This document shows, piece after piece, positions 42,724 through 51,256 of a stretch of DNA of 64,000 bases; within the stretch, counting starts at the first letter, position 1, and each line of letters starts with the position of its first letter. The DNA lies in assembly GCF_042652985.1 (NCBI RefSeq), contig NZ_JBHSHQ010000046.1, positions 1 through 64,000 on the forward strand. The letters are read 5' to 3'. The position numbers and the translations under genes are program-made. The notes beneath the pieces are model-generated. The model was given only the letters and a program-made list of their open reading frames with translations. It was not told where the DNA came from and made no database searches. The DNA comes from Ruoffia tabacinasalis. Its GTDB lineage: Bacteria > Bacillota > Bacilli > Lactobacillales > Aerococcaceae.

Positions 42724-43728
42724 TTATATTTTATTGAACATTTTCGCGAGGTGTTTGTATGAATTTAAGCGTTCGTTCTCACCATGAATTGGTGCATAAA
42801 CCATTAATTCATCGATACCTAATAATTGTTGTTCTTCCTCTAAGATAGATTGAACTTTCTCAGGTGTTCCTTTAATTATGAAGCGTTTATCATAATGATT
42901 ATTTAAGAAATTTAATTCTTGTTCAGAATATTTATAATCTTTCAGCTCTTCGGGACTGACATTTTTAATCATACGTCCGCGTGACAAGGCCAATTGTGAT
43001 AGTTCCATAGGTTTAGCCAAGTAATCAGCTTCTTCTTGTGTATCAGCCACGACAATTAAGTAACTGACCATCACAGATGGTTTTTCAAAGAAACGGCTCG
43101 CTTGAAACTCATTGCGGTACTGTTTGAATACTTCAGGGTCTGTTTCTAAACCAAAGAATTTCGCAAAACTATAGCCTAAGCCCATTTCTCCCGCTTTACT
43201 TGCAGATTGACCAGAAGATCCTAACATCCATGGTTGTGTTAAAGTCAATGTTCCTTGTGGCATCGCGTTCGTTCTTCCATAATAGCCATCTGCCTGTTGG
43301 TCTGATAAGTAATCCAGAATGATTTCAATCTTATCGTATTGATCATCGAAAGAGTTAGGCTTTCCTTGTGCCAGTGCAACAATTTCATTCGGTCCACTTC
43401 CGGGGGCACGTCCAAGTCCAATATCAATGCGGTCGGGAGCTAATGCTGTTAAAGTTTTGAAGTTTTCTGCTATTTTCAATGGTGAGTAGTGCATAATCAT
43501 TGTTCCACCCGTACCTAAGCGGATTTTTGATGTCACCGCAGACATATAAGCTGCTAATAATTCTGGTGATGAGCTTGCGTGGGTCGGTGAGTTATGATGC
43601 TCTGCAAACCAATAGCGTTTGTAATTTAACTTTTCTATCTCTTGAACAAAGCGCTTTGTTCGCTCAAATGCTGCCTCAGGGGTTTCTCCGTCATTTAATG
43701 TTACTAAATCGTGTACGCCTAATTCCAT
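42724..43728 (-). CDS. Luciferase-like flavin-dependent oxidoreductase (LLM class)
   Basis: A 334-aa TIM-barrel flavoprotein of the bacterial luciferase-like group. WFAEHHNSP, TSKIRLGTGGTMIMHYSPLKIAENF and RIDIGLGRAPG are characteristic of this class. It probably acts as an F420- or FMNH2-dependent oxidoreductase or monooxygenase; substrate unknown. First gene of the pair with the Old Yellow Enzyme. Confidence 0.92.
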   Translation of the reverse strand: MELGVHDLVTLNDGETPEAAFERTKRFVQEIEKLNYKRYWFAEHHNSPTHASSSPELLAAYMSAVTSKIRLGTGGTMIMHYSPLKIAENFKTLTALAPDRIDIGLGRAPGSGPNEIVALAQGKPNSFDDQYDKIEIILDYLSDQQADGYYGRTNAMPQGTLTLTQPWMLGSSGQSASKAGEMGLGYSFAKFFGLETDPEVFKQYRNEFQASRFFEKPSVMVSYLIVVADTQEEADYLAKPMELSQLALSRGRMIKNVSPEELKDYKYSEQELNFLNNHYDKRFIIKGTPEKVQSILEEEQQLLGIDELMVYAPIHGENERLNSYKHLAKMFNKI

Positions 43729-43905
43729 ATATAAATCGTCCTCTCATATTGAATATTCTTATCTTCATTGTAACAAGTGAATAGAGAAAAAGATTGTTAT
43801 ATGCTTTAAATTTAAGGGAATACTGCTTTGTCCTAGTAGCTATTTTACAATTAAGTGGTTTCATTATATGATTACTTAGATGATACTAACAAAAGGAGTG
43901 ATTAG

Positions 43906-44625
43906 ATGGCTGGGCATTCAAAATGGAAAAATATACAAAAACGAAAAAATGCACAAGATTCTAAAAAAGGGAAAATCTTCCAAAAGCTATCCCGTGAAAT
44001 TTATGTAGCTGCAAAAAATGGTGGCGATCCAGATATGAATCCGTCACTGCGTCTCGTACTTGATAAAGCAAAAAGTGCGAATATGCCAAACGATAACGTT
44101 GAACGTGCAATTAAACGTGCAACCGATTCGGCTGATGGTGCTAATTATGATGAAGTTGTTTATGAAGGTTACGGACCGGGCGGGATTGGTGTCTTAGTTT
44201 ATGGACTAACTGATAACCATAACCGTACAGGAACAAATATCCGTACGGCTTTTAATCATAATGGTGGTAACTTAGGTGAGAAAGGTTCTGTTGCTTTCCA
44301 GTTTGAACGTAAGGGGTATATTGCGATTGAACGTGAAGGATTAGAAGATGACGAAGATACATTAATGATGAATATTCTTGAAGCTGGCGCGGAAGATATG
44401 GAGCTGTCAGATGACGTTGTGGAAGTTTACACGGCGCCTACTGATTTTACTGCTGTTCGCGACGCTTTAGCTGAAAATTACACATTAGCGCAGTCCGAAT
44501 TAACAATGAAACCAAATATTTCTGTGCCACTTGATGAGGCACTTGTCGAAGAGTTTGAAGCTATGATCGATATTATCGAAGATGACGATGATGTCACAGA
44601 TGTTTATCATAACGCCGAGTATTAA
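43906..44625 (+). CDS. YebC/PmpR family translation/transcription factor
   Basis: A 239-aa YebC-type protein of normal length, starting MAGHSKWKNIQKRKNAQDSKKGK and including SANMPNDNVERAIKRA and NHNRTGTNIRTAFNHNGGNLG. YebC proteins were annotated as DNA-binding regulators; recent work shows that members help ribosomes through proline-rich stretches. It has a strong ribosome site (AAAAGGAG) and is a single gene. The acidic C-terminus (IDIIEDDDDVTDVYHN) is usual. Confidence 0.95.
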   Translation: MAGHSKWKNIQKRKNAQDSKKGKIFQKLSREIYVAAKNGGDPDMNPSLRLVLDKAKSANMPNDNVERAIKRATDSADGANYDEVVYEGYGPGGIGVLVYGLTDNHNRTGTNIRTAFNHNGGNLGEKGSVAFQFERKGYIAIEREGLEDDEDTLMMNILEAGAEDMELSDDVVEVYTAPTDFTAVRDALAENYTLAQSELTMKPNISVPLDEALVEEFEAMIDIIEDDDDVTDVYHNAEY

Positions 44626-44784
44626 TAACCTTTTATAACATGAGACCAGTGAGGTGCGCATGCATGTTGCTGGCCAATTTCTTTACTCATTTTAAATGGA
44701 TAATTGCACATTCATCCATATCAATAGCAGTCTACTTCGATTAGCTTTATACTTTAATAAAGCTATTTGAAAGAGGTGTTTGTA

Positions 44785-45264
44785 ATGGAAACTTACTTTA
44801 AAATCAAAAGAGGGAAATTAGCTACAGCTATTTTCTTAATTATCGGCTTAGTCTTTACTTGGAATGGAGCCACATTTTCTCTTGTCCTTTTCCCGATGCT
44901 CGGCCAAGACAACTTTGATAATCAGTTAAGTATTATTGCGTTTATCCCCCTGATTTTTTTAATCATTGGACTCATTCTTTTGGGTTACTCGATTTATTCA
45001 ATCGTCAACGCAACGTATATCACGGCTAGTGAGGATACAATTCAATATCACAAGGAGACTTATGATGTTAGTCGTATTCATCGTTTTGTCTATCGTTCTC
45101 GCTTTATTCGAAGAAAACGCGGAAATGATCATACTGAAGAAATCGTCATCGAAGGTGAAGATGGTGCGATGATTATGAATATTACGAATAAAAACATGCG
45201 GACTAAGAAAGTTCTAGAATTAATCAGGGAACATTATCCAAATATTCCCCTCATTACGGAATAA
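44785..45264 (+). CDS. Hypothetical membrane protein, two helices
   Basis: A 159-aa protein not recognised by me. Two membrane segments (about residues 13-32 and 48-70) form an N-terminal hairpin, followed by a soluble C-terminal domain of about 85 residues with a basic patch (RSRFIRRKRGN) and beta-rich sequence, somewhat like a PH-type domain. The start at 44785 has AGAGGTG upstream; an ATG at 44767 is less likely. Monocistronic between yebC and the nitroreductase gene. Confidence 0.65.
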   Translation: METYFKIKRGKLATAIFLIIGLVFTWNGATFSLVLFPMLGQDNFDNQLSIIAFIPLIFLIIGLILLGYSIYSIVNATYITASEDTIQYHKETYDVSRIHRFVYRSRFIRRKRGNDHTEEIVIEGEDGAMIMNITNKNMRTKKVLELIREHYPNIPLITE

Positions 45265-45319
45265 AATTTACGAACTAATCGACAATTTCGCCTTTGTGTC
45301 TATTATCTCGAATTAGAGG

Positions 45320-45348
45320 TTTACATTCATTCAAACACCCTTTATAAT
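45320..45348 (+). promoter_or_regulatory. Promoter of the nitroreductase gene
   Basis: TTTACA (45320-45325), 17-base spacer, perfect TATAAT (45343-45348). Confidence 0.8.
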
Positions 45349-45395
45349 ATAAAAAGTAAGTTAATTATTTAGAAATAGAGGAGAATTTATTTATT

Positions 45396-45992
45396 ATGGC
45401 AGAATTTAAAAATGTAATCAAAAACCGTCGCTCAATCTACGCTTTAGGTACAAACAGCGAGTATTCAATCGAAGAAATCGTTGCAACAATCCGTGAAACT
45501 CAAAAAGATGTTCCTTCAGCTTTCAACAGCCAAACATCACGTTTAGTTGTTTTAACTGGTGAAGCAAACACTAAACTTTGGAACTTAATCTTAGATGTTC
45601 AAAAAGAAGTTTTAGACCAAGCAACTTGGGACTTCATGTCACCAATTATGGAAGGTGCTAAAAACGGTATCGGTACAGTATTATTCTTCGAAGACCGCGA
45701 TGCAGTAGCTAAAATGCCTACTCAAGGTCAACGTACTGAAGCTTACAAACAAAACAACTCAGCTAACTCACAATACGCTACTTGGTTAGCATTAGCTGAA
45801 ATGAACTTAGGTGGATCACTACAACACTTTAACGTAGGCTACGAACAAGGATTTGACAAAGGAATCCGTGAAATGTTCGACCTACCAGAATCATACGAAT
45901 TAGTGGCTCAAATGCCATTTGGTTCAGTTGAACAAGGTGCTGGCGAGAAAGAATATATCGATTCAGAAGTACAAGTTCAATTAATTAAATAA
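45396..45992 (+). CDS. Nitroreductase-family FMN oxidoreductase
   Basis: A 198-aa protein of the nitroreductase fold, in the Frm2/YdgI-like subgroup. The N-terminus FKNVIKNRRSIYALGTN carries the R-R-S flavin motif, and SAFNSQTSRLVVL is the second. It forms an FMN dimer using NAD(P)H; the in vivo substrate may be unsaturated lipids or xenobiotics. Codon use is very biased to preferred codons, suggesting high expression. Good promoter and terminator. Confidence 0.9.
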   Translation: MAEFKNVIKNRRSIYALGTNSEYSIEEIVATIRETQKDVPSAFNSQTSRLVVLTGEANTKLWNLILDVQKEVLDQATWDFMSPIMEGAKNGIGTVLFFEDRDAVAKMPTQGQRTEAYKQNNSANSQYATWLALAEMNLGGSLQHFNVGYEQGFDKGIREMFDLPESYELVAQMPFGSVEQGAGEKEYIDSEVQVQLIK

Positions 45993-46003
45993 TTTAAACA
46001 ACA

Positions 46004-46036
46004 AACCCCCATCATTCAGTTGATGGGGGTTTTTAC
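46004..46036. terminator. Bidirectional terminator between nitroreductase and MATE genes
   Basis: AAACCCCCATC pairs with GATGGGGGTTTTT. Convergent genes end on each side. Confidence 0.9.
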
Positions 46037-47371
46037 TTACGCTAGTCTGCTGAGTGACTTACGTAAAATATATAATGCGAATATAAATGTCATAACTTCA
46101 ACAATCATCATCGTGAGCCACACACCGATGAGGTCAAACCACAAGGCCATCACAAGTAGCACCGGAATGATTAAAATAAAACCACGCAGTGCCGATAAGA
46201 TAAGCGAAGATCTCGCTTGATTGATCGCTGCCAAATAATAAATCACAACAAAATTCATTCCCGTAAATAAGAATGACATAAAGTATAATGGAATCCCTTG
46301 AAGCGCAATCAGTGCCATCTCTTGATTTTGTTCACTATTAAAAATTGCTACTAACCCGTCTGGGAAAAAGAAACCTATCCCAAAAATAATTAAACTAAGG
46401 AATACCGCCGCAATGAGCGCAAGTTTTAACACATGTTTTAATTCTTTCGAATTTCCTTGCCCTAAGAACTTACTTGCTAGTGGTTGAAAGCCTTGACCTA
46501 AGCCTGTAAATAAAGCAATTACTATAATATTAATGTTGGCAATAATTGCATAGGCTGATACAGCAATATTTCCAACCAATCTTAATAAGACAATATTGAA
46601 TAAAAACATCACGACGGCCGAAGAAAACTCGTTAAAGAATGAAGAAAAGCCTAGACTCACAATGTCTTTAAGTTTCTTAATTTGCATACTTACTTTATTA
46701 AAGTGCAAGTGATGATCAATCCTGTGCCAATGTAAAGTTGCTACTAGAATCGACGTTATTGGTGAGAATACCGTCGCAATTGCCGCTCCTTTTAACTCCA
46801 TTTGTAAAGGGAATATAAAGATATAGTCTAATACGATATTCACTAGCCCTCCAGTTAGCATCGCAATCATCGCAAGACGTGGATTATTATCATTTCTTAA
46901 AAATGAAATAAAGACAAAATTGACCATAAACAGCGGTGAAAAGAACATCAATATATCATAATAGCTTTTCGCTAGAGAATAAGTCCCTTCATTCGCACCT
47001 AAAAATCGCAAAATGGGTTCCGAGAATAGACTCGTCATCGCCGCAAATGCAATTGCAGCACTAATTGTAAACATAAATGTCATATTAAATAAACGGTTCG
47101 CATCAGCAAATTGCTTCTTACCAAGGGCAATCGCAAATAAAGTTGCCCCACCAATTCCAAACATCCAACCAATCCCATTAAATACATTAACCATTGGTAA
47201 TACAATATTTAAAGCTGCTATACCCCGTGAACCGACACCATTTGCGATAAAGAATGTATCCGCAAAGATAAACAGCGATTGTCCCATCATACTTAACATC
47301 GCTAAGGATACATATTGCATAAACTGCTTTCGCGTCCTTGACGCTTGATTACTCAGACCTACCAAATTCAT
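46037..47371 (-). CDS. MATE-family efflux transporter
   Basis: A 444-aa protein with twelve membrane helices and the two-fold MATE repeat. The N-terminal half has SMMGQSLFIFADTFFIANGVGSRGIAALN; the second half has the pseudo-symmetric FNIVLLRLVGNIAVSAYAIIANI. It would export cationic drugs or metabolites using Na+ or H+. A terminator-like hairpin lies in its leader just before the ribosome site, implying attenuation control. Confidence 0.9.
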   Translation of the reverse strand: MNLVGLSNQASRTRKQFMQYVSLAMLSMMGQSLFIFADTFFIANGVGSRGIAALNIVLPMVNVFNGIGWMFGIGGATLFAIALGKKQFADANRLFNMTFMFTISAAIAFAAMTSLFSEPILRFLGANEGTYSLAKSYYDILMFFSPLFMVNFVFISFLRNDNNPRLAMIAMLTGGLVNIVLDYIFIFPLQMELKGAAIATVFSPITSILVATLHWHRIDHHLHFNKVSMQIKKLKDIVSLGFSSFFNEFSSAVVMFLFNIVLLRLVGNIAVSAYAIIANINIIVIALFTGLGQGFQPLASKFLGQGNSKELKHVLKLALIAAVFLSLIIFGIGFFFPDGLVAIFNSEQNQEMALIALQGIPLYFMSFLFTGMNFVVIYYLAAINQARSSLILSALRGFILIIPVLLVMALWFDLIGVWLTMMIVEVMTFIFALYILRKSLSRLA

Positions 47372-47383
47372 TTCCTCCTCAAA

Positions 47384-47438
47384 TAAAAAAGACTCCCTCC
47401 CTTTTGTTTCTAAGACCTACACAAAAGGAAAAGAGCCT
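47384..47438 (-). promoter_or_regulatory. Terminator-like attenuator in the MATE leader
   Basis: On the minus strand GGCTC and CCTTTTGT pair with ACAAAAGG and GAGTC, followed by T6, 14 bases before the start codon. Transcripts would stop here unless an antiterminator forms. A minimal reading frame, ATGAAATAG, lies upstream of it but has no ribosome site. The signal is unknown. Confidence 0.65.
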
Positions 47439-47485
47439 ACTATTTCATCCGGTGATAAAATAATTGCTTTGCTTTAATTACAAGC

Positions 47486-47514
47486 ATTGTAGCAACTTCA
47501 TATTTTAAAGTCAA
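47486..47514 (-). promoter_or_regulatory. MATE gene promoter
   Basis: TTGACT (47509-47514), 17-base spacer, TACAAT (47486-47491) on the minus strand. Confidence 0.85.
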
Positions 47515-47529
47515 ACCTCTCCGGATTTT

Positions 47530-48555
47530 TTAATTGGGTTGTTTTGAAAAGTAATTATCGACAGCGTATTTGAATGTCGCAAGTAAATGAGCTCGCGCTT
47601 CTTTCGCAATTGGCGTATTTGGTTGAATGATATCAAATGCATGATACGCCCCTTCAAATAATTTAAAATGCACTGGCACACCAGCCTCAAGTAAATGACT
47701 AATATAGCTGACTGTTTCATCGAAGAAAGGCTCCATTGTTCCAACATGTGTATAAGTTGGCGGTAAATTTGAATAATCTGTCGCTTGTGCTGGTGAAGCG
47801 TAGATAGGTAGGTTTTCTGCTTGGTAATCAGGACCTAAATACATCTTCCAAGCAACTTCATTATATTGGCTGTTCCATACTGGGCTATTCTCTATTTGCG
47901 CTGAAGCTGTCTGTCTACTTGCATCTAACATAGGGTATAAAGGGATTTGAAAGGCAATATTCACTTCGCCGCGATCCCTTGCTAATAGGGATAAAGCTGC
48001 AGCAAGGCCTCCTCCAGCACTATTTCCGCCAATAAATAATTGGTCCAATCGAACCCCATATTCGAGTGCATGTTCTTTTAACCATTTTAAAGCTAAGTAA
48101 GCATCTTCTAAAGCTGCAGGATAAGGTGCGTCGCCAGATAATGTGTAATCGGGTGCAACGACAACGGTTCCGCTTACTTCAATAAAGTCATCAATAAGAC
48201 TTGCATCCTGCTCCGGTGCACCTAGTGAGTAGCCACCCCCATGAAGCCAGAGTAGCCCGGGTGCTTTATCAATTGAAGCATCCCATTGTTTACCAGATTG
48301 ATTAAGGAAAATTTCTTTATTCGATTGCATCCGTTCACGCGGACGAAAGACGCATAATCGAAGCAGCGATCCATCTTTACGTGGAATCCACACTTCTCTT
48401 AAGCGATTGGGTCCCGAGTATTTACCATATAAAGCTTTTTGAGAAAAACGCCCTAACTTTTTCATTTTTCGTTGATTCATCTTAGGTTGTAAACGACGAA
48501 TCCACTTTCCTACTTGACGTAATTCTGGATGGAGCATATCTGTCGTTATTTTCAT
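47530..48555 (-). CDS. Alpha/beta hydrolase, hormone-sensitive-lipase type esterase
   Basis: A 341-aa hydrolase. The oxyanion motif is LWLHGGGYSLG, the nucleophile elbow GGNSAGGGLAAAL, the acid region EPFFDE and the final His GAYHAFD, so the triad is complete. This is the HSL (family IV) group acting on short-chain esters. No signal peptide. Preceded by a good AGGAGG-like site. Substrate unknown. Confidence 0.9.
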   Translation of the reverse strand: MKITTDMLHPELRQVGKWIRRLQPKMNQRKMKKLGRFSQKALYGKYSGPNRLREVWIPRKDGSLLRLCVFRPRERMQSNKEIFLNQSGKQWDASIDKAPGLLWLHGGGYSLGAPEQDASLIDDFIEVSGTVVVAPDYTLSGDAPYPAALEDAYLALKWLKEHALEYGVRLDQLFIGGNSAGGGLAAALSLLARDRGEVNIAFQIPLYPMLDASRQTASAQIENSPVWNSQYNEVAWKMYLGPDYQAENLPIYASPAQATDYSNLPPTYTHVGTMEPFFDETVSYISHLLEAGVPVHFKLFEGAYHAFDIIQPNTPIAKEARAHLLATFKYAVDNYFSKQPN

Positions 48556-48676
48556 AAACTTCGCCTCCTTGTAAGTTTATTGTACTGCACTTTATCCCAA
48601 GTTGCATTTGATACGATTTATTCGTTTGAGGAAATGATATAGAGAACGTGTTTTTCTAATAGGATTGGATTTTTAA

Positions 48677-48705
48677 TTGACATCTTTGACCAATCCTGAT
48701 ATTAT
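48677..48705 (+). promoter_or_regulatory. Promoter of the zinc-sparing operon
   Basis: TTGACA (48677-48682), 17-base spacer, TATTAT (48700-48705). A Zur-like palindrome begins 5 bases after the -10, over the transcription start. Confidence 0.88.
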
Positions 48706-48709
48706 GGTT

Positions 48710-48730
48710 AAATAGTAATCATTACTATTT
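48710..48730. promoter_or_regulatory. Zur-like operator
   Basis: A perfect palindrome: AAATAGTAAT, one central C, ATTACTATTT. It closely matches the Bacillus Zur box core TCGTAAT-N-ATTACGA. It covers the start site of an operon encoding zinc-free ribosomal proteins, the classic target of zinc repression. Confidence 0.85.
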
Positions 48731-48756
48731 GTAATTTTAAATAAAAGGAGTACACC

Positions 48757-48909
48757 ATGCGTATTAATATTTTAATGGAAAGCAAAGAAACTGGCGAGCG
48801 TTTATACTTAACAACGAAAAATCGCCGTAATAACCCGGATCGACTAGAATTAATGAAGTATTCACCAAAATTAAGACGTCGTACTTTATTCACTGAAGTT
48901 AAAAAATAA
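48757..48909 (+). CDS. rpmG: 50S ribosomal protein L33, zinc-free form
   Basis: A 50-aa bL33: MRINILMESKETGERLYLTT, then KNRRNNPDRLELMKYSPKLRRRTLF. The two CxxC zinc pairs of the C+ form are missing. A zinc-independent paralogue that can replace the zinc form when metal is scarce. Ribosome site AAAAGGAG. First gene of the Zur-boxed operon, 15 bases before rpsN. Confidence 0.95.
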   Translation: MRINILMESKETGERLYLTTKNRRNNPDRLELMKYSPKLRRRTLFTEVKK

Positions 48910-48924
48910 GGAGGATTTACATAC

Positions 48925-49194
48925 TTGGCTAAAAAATCTAAACAAGCAAAATACGAAAAACAAATCGCACTAGTAGAACAATATGCAGACTTACGTCGTG
49001 AGTTAAAAGCTGCGGGAGACTATGAAGGTTTAAGTAAATTACCTATTGATTCAAACCCTAACCGCTTAAAACTGCGCGATAACGTCGATGGTCGTCCACG
49101 TGGTTACATGCGAAAATTCGGAATGTCACGTGTAAACTTTAGAAAATATGCACACCTTGGGCAAATCCCAGGTGTTCATAAAGCCAGCTGGTAA
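48925..49194 (+). CDS. rpsN: 30S ribosomal protein S14, zinc-free form
   Basis: An 89-aa uS14 of the long, zinc-free (C-) type, without CxxC pairs; the zinc form is 61 aa. It starts AKKSKQAKYEKQ and ends SRVNFRKYAHLGQIPGVHKASW. The start codon is TTG at 48925, preceded by AAGGAGG 8 bases upstream; no ATG fits. In bacilli such a paralogue (yhzA/rpsN2) is made under zinc limitation. Second gene of the operon. Confidence 0.95.
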   Translation: MAKKSKQAKYEKQIALVEQYADLRRELKAAGDYEGLSKLPIDSNPNRLKLRDNVDGRPRGYMRKFGMSRVNFRKYAHLGQIPGVHKASW

Positions 49195-49216
49195 TTAAAG
49201 CAAGGAGCGAATATTA

Positions 49217-49327
49217 ATGGGAGCAATGAATGCATCACGCGCTTATCGTCACTTAAAAAGTCCAAATATTAAAACTCGCAAACGCGCGTTAAAATTAATT
49301 AAAGAAGCAAAACGTAAAAAGAATTAA
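49217..49327 (+). CDS. Small basic protein, putative metal homeostasis peptide
   Basis: A 36-aa, lysine/arginine-rich protein: MGAMNASRAYRHLKSPN, then IKTRKRALKLIKEAKRKKN. It resembles short streptococcal and lactococcal proteins annotated as putative metal homeostasis proteins (YRxLKSPNIKTRKRAL pattern). AAGGAG lies 11 bases upstream. Being third in a Zur-boxed operon with rpmG and rpsN supports a role in zinc starvation. It could bind the ribosome, given its charge; that is a guess. Confidence 0.75.
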   Translation: MGAMNASRAYRHLKSPNIKTRKRALKLIKEAKRKKN

Positions 49328-49336
49328 AGTTGTGAT

Positions 49337-49374
49337 ACACCTTGTAGACCGATTGGTTTATGAGGTGTTTTTTG
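49337..49374 (+). terminator. Terminator of the zinc-sparing operon
   Basis: ACACCT pairs with AGGTGT around a 20-base loop, then T6. Confidence 0.65.
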
Positions 49375-49389
49375 ATTTTTCACATACAA

Positions 49390-49424
49390 ATACCCCCTAA
49401 ACTCATAACTGAATTTAGGGGGTT
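49390..49424. terminator. Terminator of the ABC exporter operon
   Basis: ACCCCCTAAA pairs with TTTAGGGGGT around a 12-base loop, between convergent operons. Confidence 0.8.
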
Positions 49425-49453
49425 CGTTAAATATTTTCGATAAATTTATCTAC

Positions 49454-51256
49454 TTAAGCTGCTTCGAACTGACTATTATAAAGCTTCGCGTAGAAAGTTC
49501 CTTGTTCAAGTAAATCATCATGGGTACCGCTCTCGATAATATCTCCGTCTTTCATGACTAAGATAAGATCGGCGTTCTTAATCGTAGATAGACGGTGAGC
49601 AATAATGAATGACGTTCGCCCTTCCATTAGTTTATCCATCGCATTCTGAATATTTAATTCCGTACGTGTATCTACGGAACTGGTTGCCTCGTCTAAGATT
49701 AACATCGGTTTATCTGCAATCATTGCACGCGCAATCGTTATTTGTTGCTTCTGTCCTTCGGAAAGACTGACTTGATCATTCAAGACTGTATCATAGCCAT
49801 CAGGCATTGTTGTAATGAAGTGATGTAAGCCAACCGCTCGACTGGCTTCTTCTACTTTTTCATCGGATACATTTTCAACAGAATAGACGAGATTCTCTCG
49901 CACCGTACCATTGAATATCCAAGTATCTTGTAGAACCATACTGAATTGACTACGTACATCTTCTCGTTTCAGCTCATTCGTTGAGACGCCATCAATCTTA
50001 ATGTCACCACGACTCACATCGTAAAAGCGCATTAATAAATTAATCATCGTTGTCTTACCTGCACCAGTTGGACCGACGATGGCGATTTTTTCTCCAGCGT
50101 TTGCTTTGGCAGAGAAATCATGAATCACTGTCTTGTCTGAACCTGGATAACTAAATCCAACATTTGAGAATTCGACGTTTCCTTCGATAGTTGATAATTT
50201 TGCTGTCTTACCACTTTCATCTTCCATTTCAGTCGATTCTAGCATATCGAATACACGTTCACCTGCGGCTGCCGTCGATTGAAGTGACTGAGCAGCTTGG
50301 GCTAATTGGCTTAATGGTTGTGTAAAGTAGCGTACATACATAATGAAAGCTACAATAACACCGAATGAAATTGATCCATTAAACGCAAGCATCGCACCGA
50401 CGATACAGACCGCCACATAACCAAAGTTTCCGATGAAAGTCATGATTGGCATCATTAAACCAGACAGACTTTGGGCTCTGAAGCCACTGGTTTGTAAGTT
50501 TTTATTAATCTGTATAAATGATTGACGCGCATCATCTTCACCGTTATATACTTTAACAATCGTCTGGTTCGTATATATTTCTTCAATATGACCATTAATT
50601 GCACCTAAGTCATTTTGTTGACGTGAAAAATATTTCTGTGATTGACTCATAATTAACATCATTAAACCAATACCAATTAAAGTTGCGAGTACCGCTGTTG
50701 CTGTCATAATTAAATTTGTTGTTAACATCATAATTAATGATCCGACTAACATAGTCGTTGCGGTAACAAGTGTTGAGATACTTTGATTGAGTGATTGAGC
50801 AATTGTATCAATATCGTTTGTCATTCGAGACAAAATATCTCCCGTTGTATTATTATCAAAATACGCTATTGGTAATTTATTAATTTTTTGTGATAAATCT
50901 TGGCGTAATTTTTGAGAAATCCGTTGGGTAACTTCTGCCATAATTAAGCCTTGAACTAATGACAACAATCCACTCAACCCATAGAAACCAACTAAGGTGA
51001 ATCCAATGGTTCTAACTGCATCCATATCGATACCTGTAACAATACCGGCGGTAACAATATCGGTGAGTTCTGATAATTTATCTGGTCCAATCAGTGTTAA
51101 GACTGTCCCAATCACGGCACTCATTAGTGCAATAATTCCAGCTGTCCAGTAAGATCGAAAATAATTAAGCATCTTACCCCAAGTCGCTTTAAAGTTATTT
51201 GCTTTTTGGCCAGAAGCTTGGTTACTTTGATTTCCTCCACGTGTTCTATTATTCAT
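49454..51256 (-). CDS. ABC multidrug exporter subunit, catalytic-site half (LmrD/BmrD-like)
   Basis: A 600-aa half-transporter: an N-terminal domain of six helices, then an ATPase with Walker A VGPTGAGKTTMINLL, signature LSEGQKQQ and Walker B MLILDEATSSVD with the catalytic Glu. The gene overlaps its partner by 8 bases. In heterodimers of this type one site is consensus and the other degenerate, which matches this pair: here Walker B is intact and the signature is a variant (LSEGQ). Exports drugs or lipids. Confidence 0.92.
   Translation of the reverse strand: MNNRTRGGNQSNQASGQKANNFKATWGKMLNYFRSYWTAGIIALMSAVIGTVLTLIGPDKLSELTDIVTAGIVTGIDMDAVRTIGFTLVGFYGLSGLLSLVQGLIMAEVTQRISQKLRQDLSQKINKLPIAYFDNNTTGDILSRMTNDIDTIAQSLNQSISTLVTATTMLVGSLIMMLTTNLIMTATAVLATLIGIGLMMLIMSQSQKYFSRQQNDLGAINGHIEEIYTNQTIVKVYNGEDDARQSFIQINKNLQTSGFRAQSLSGLMMPIMTFIGNFGYVAVCIVGAMLAFNGSISFGVIVAFIMYVRYFTQPLSQLAQAAQSLQSTAAAGERVFDMLESTEMEDESGKTAKLSTIEGNVEFSNVGFSYPGSDKTVIHDFSAKANAGEKIAIVGPTGAGKTTMINLLMRFYDVSRGDIKIDGVSTNELKREDVRSQFSMVLQDTWIFNGTVRENLVYSVENVSDEKVEEASRAVGLHHFITTMPDGYDTVLNDQVSLSEGQKQQITIARAMIADKPMLILDEATSSVDTRTELNIQNAMDKLMEGRTSFIIAHRLSTIKNADLILVMKDGDIIESGTHDDLLEQGTFYAKLYNSQFEAA

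Noticed and set aside
44626..44766. Hairpin-like sequence after yebC (AACATG/CATGTT with CCAG/CTGG)
   Set aside because: The two possible stems exclude each other, and no T tract follows; not convincing as a terminator.
47427..47460. Three-codon frame ATGAAATAG as a sensor leader peptide for the MATE gene
   Set aside because: No ribosome site precedes it, so ribosome-based sensing cannot be supported.
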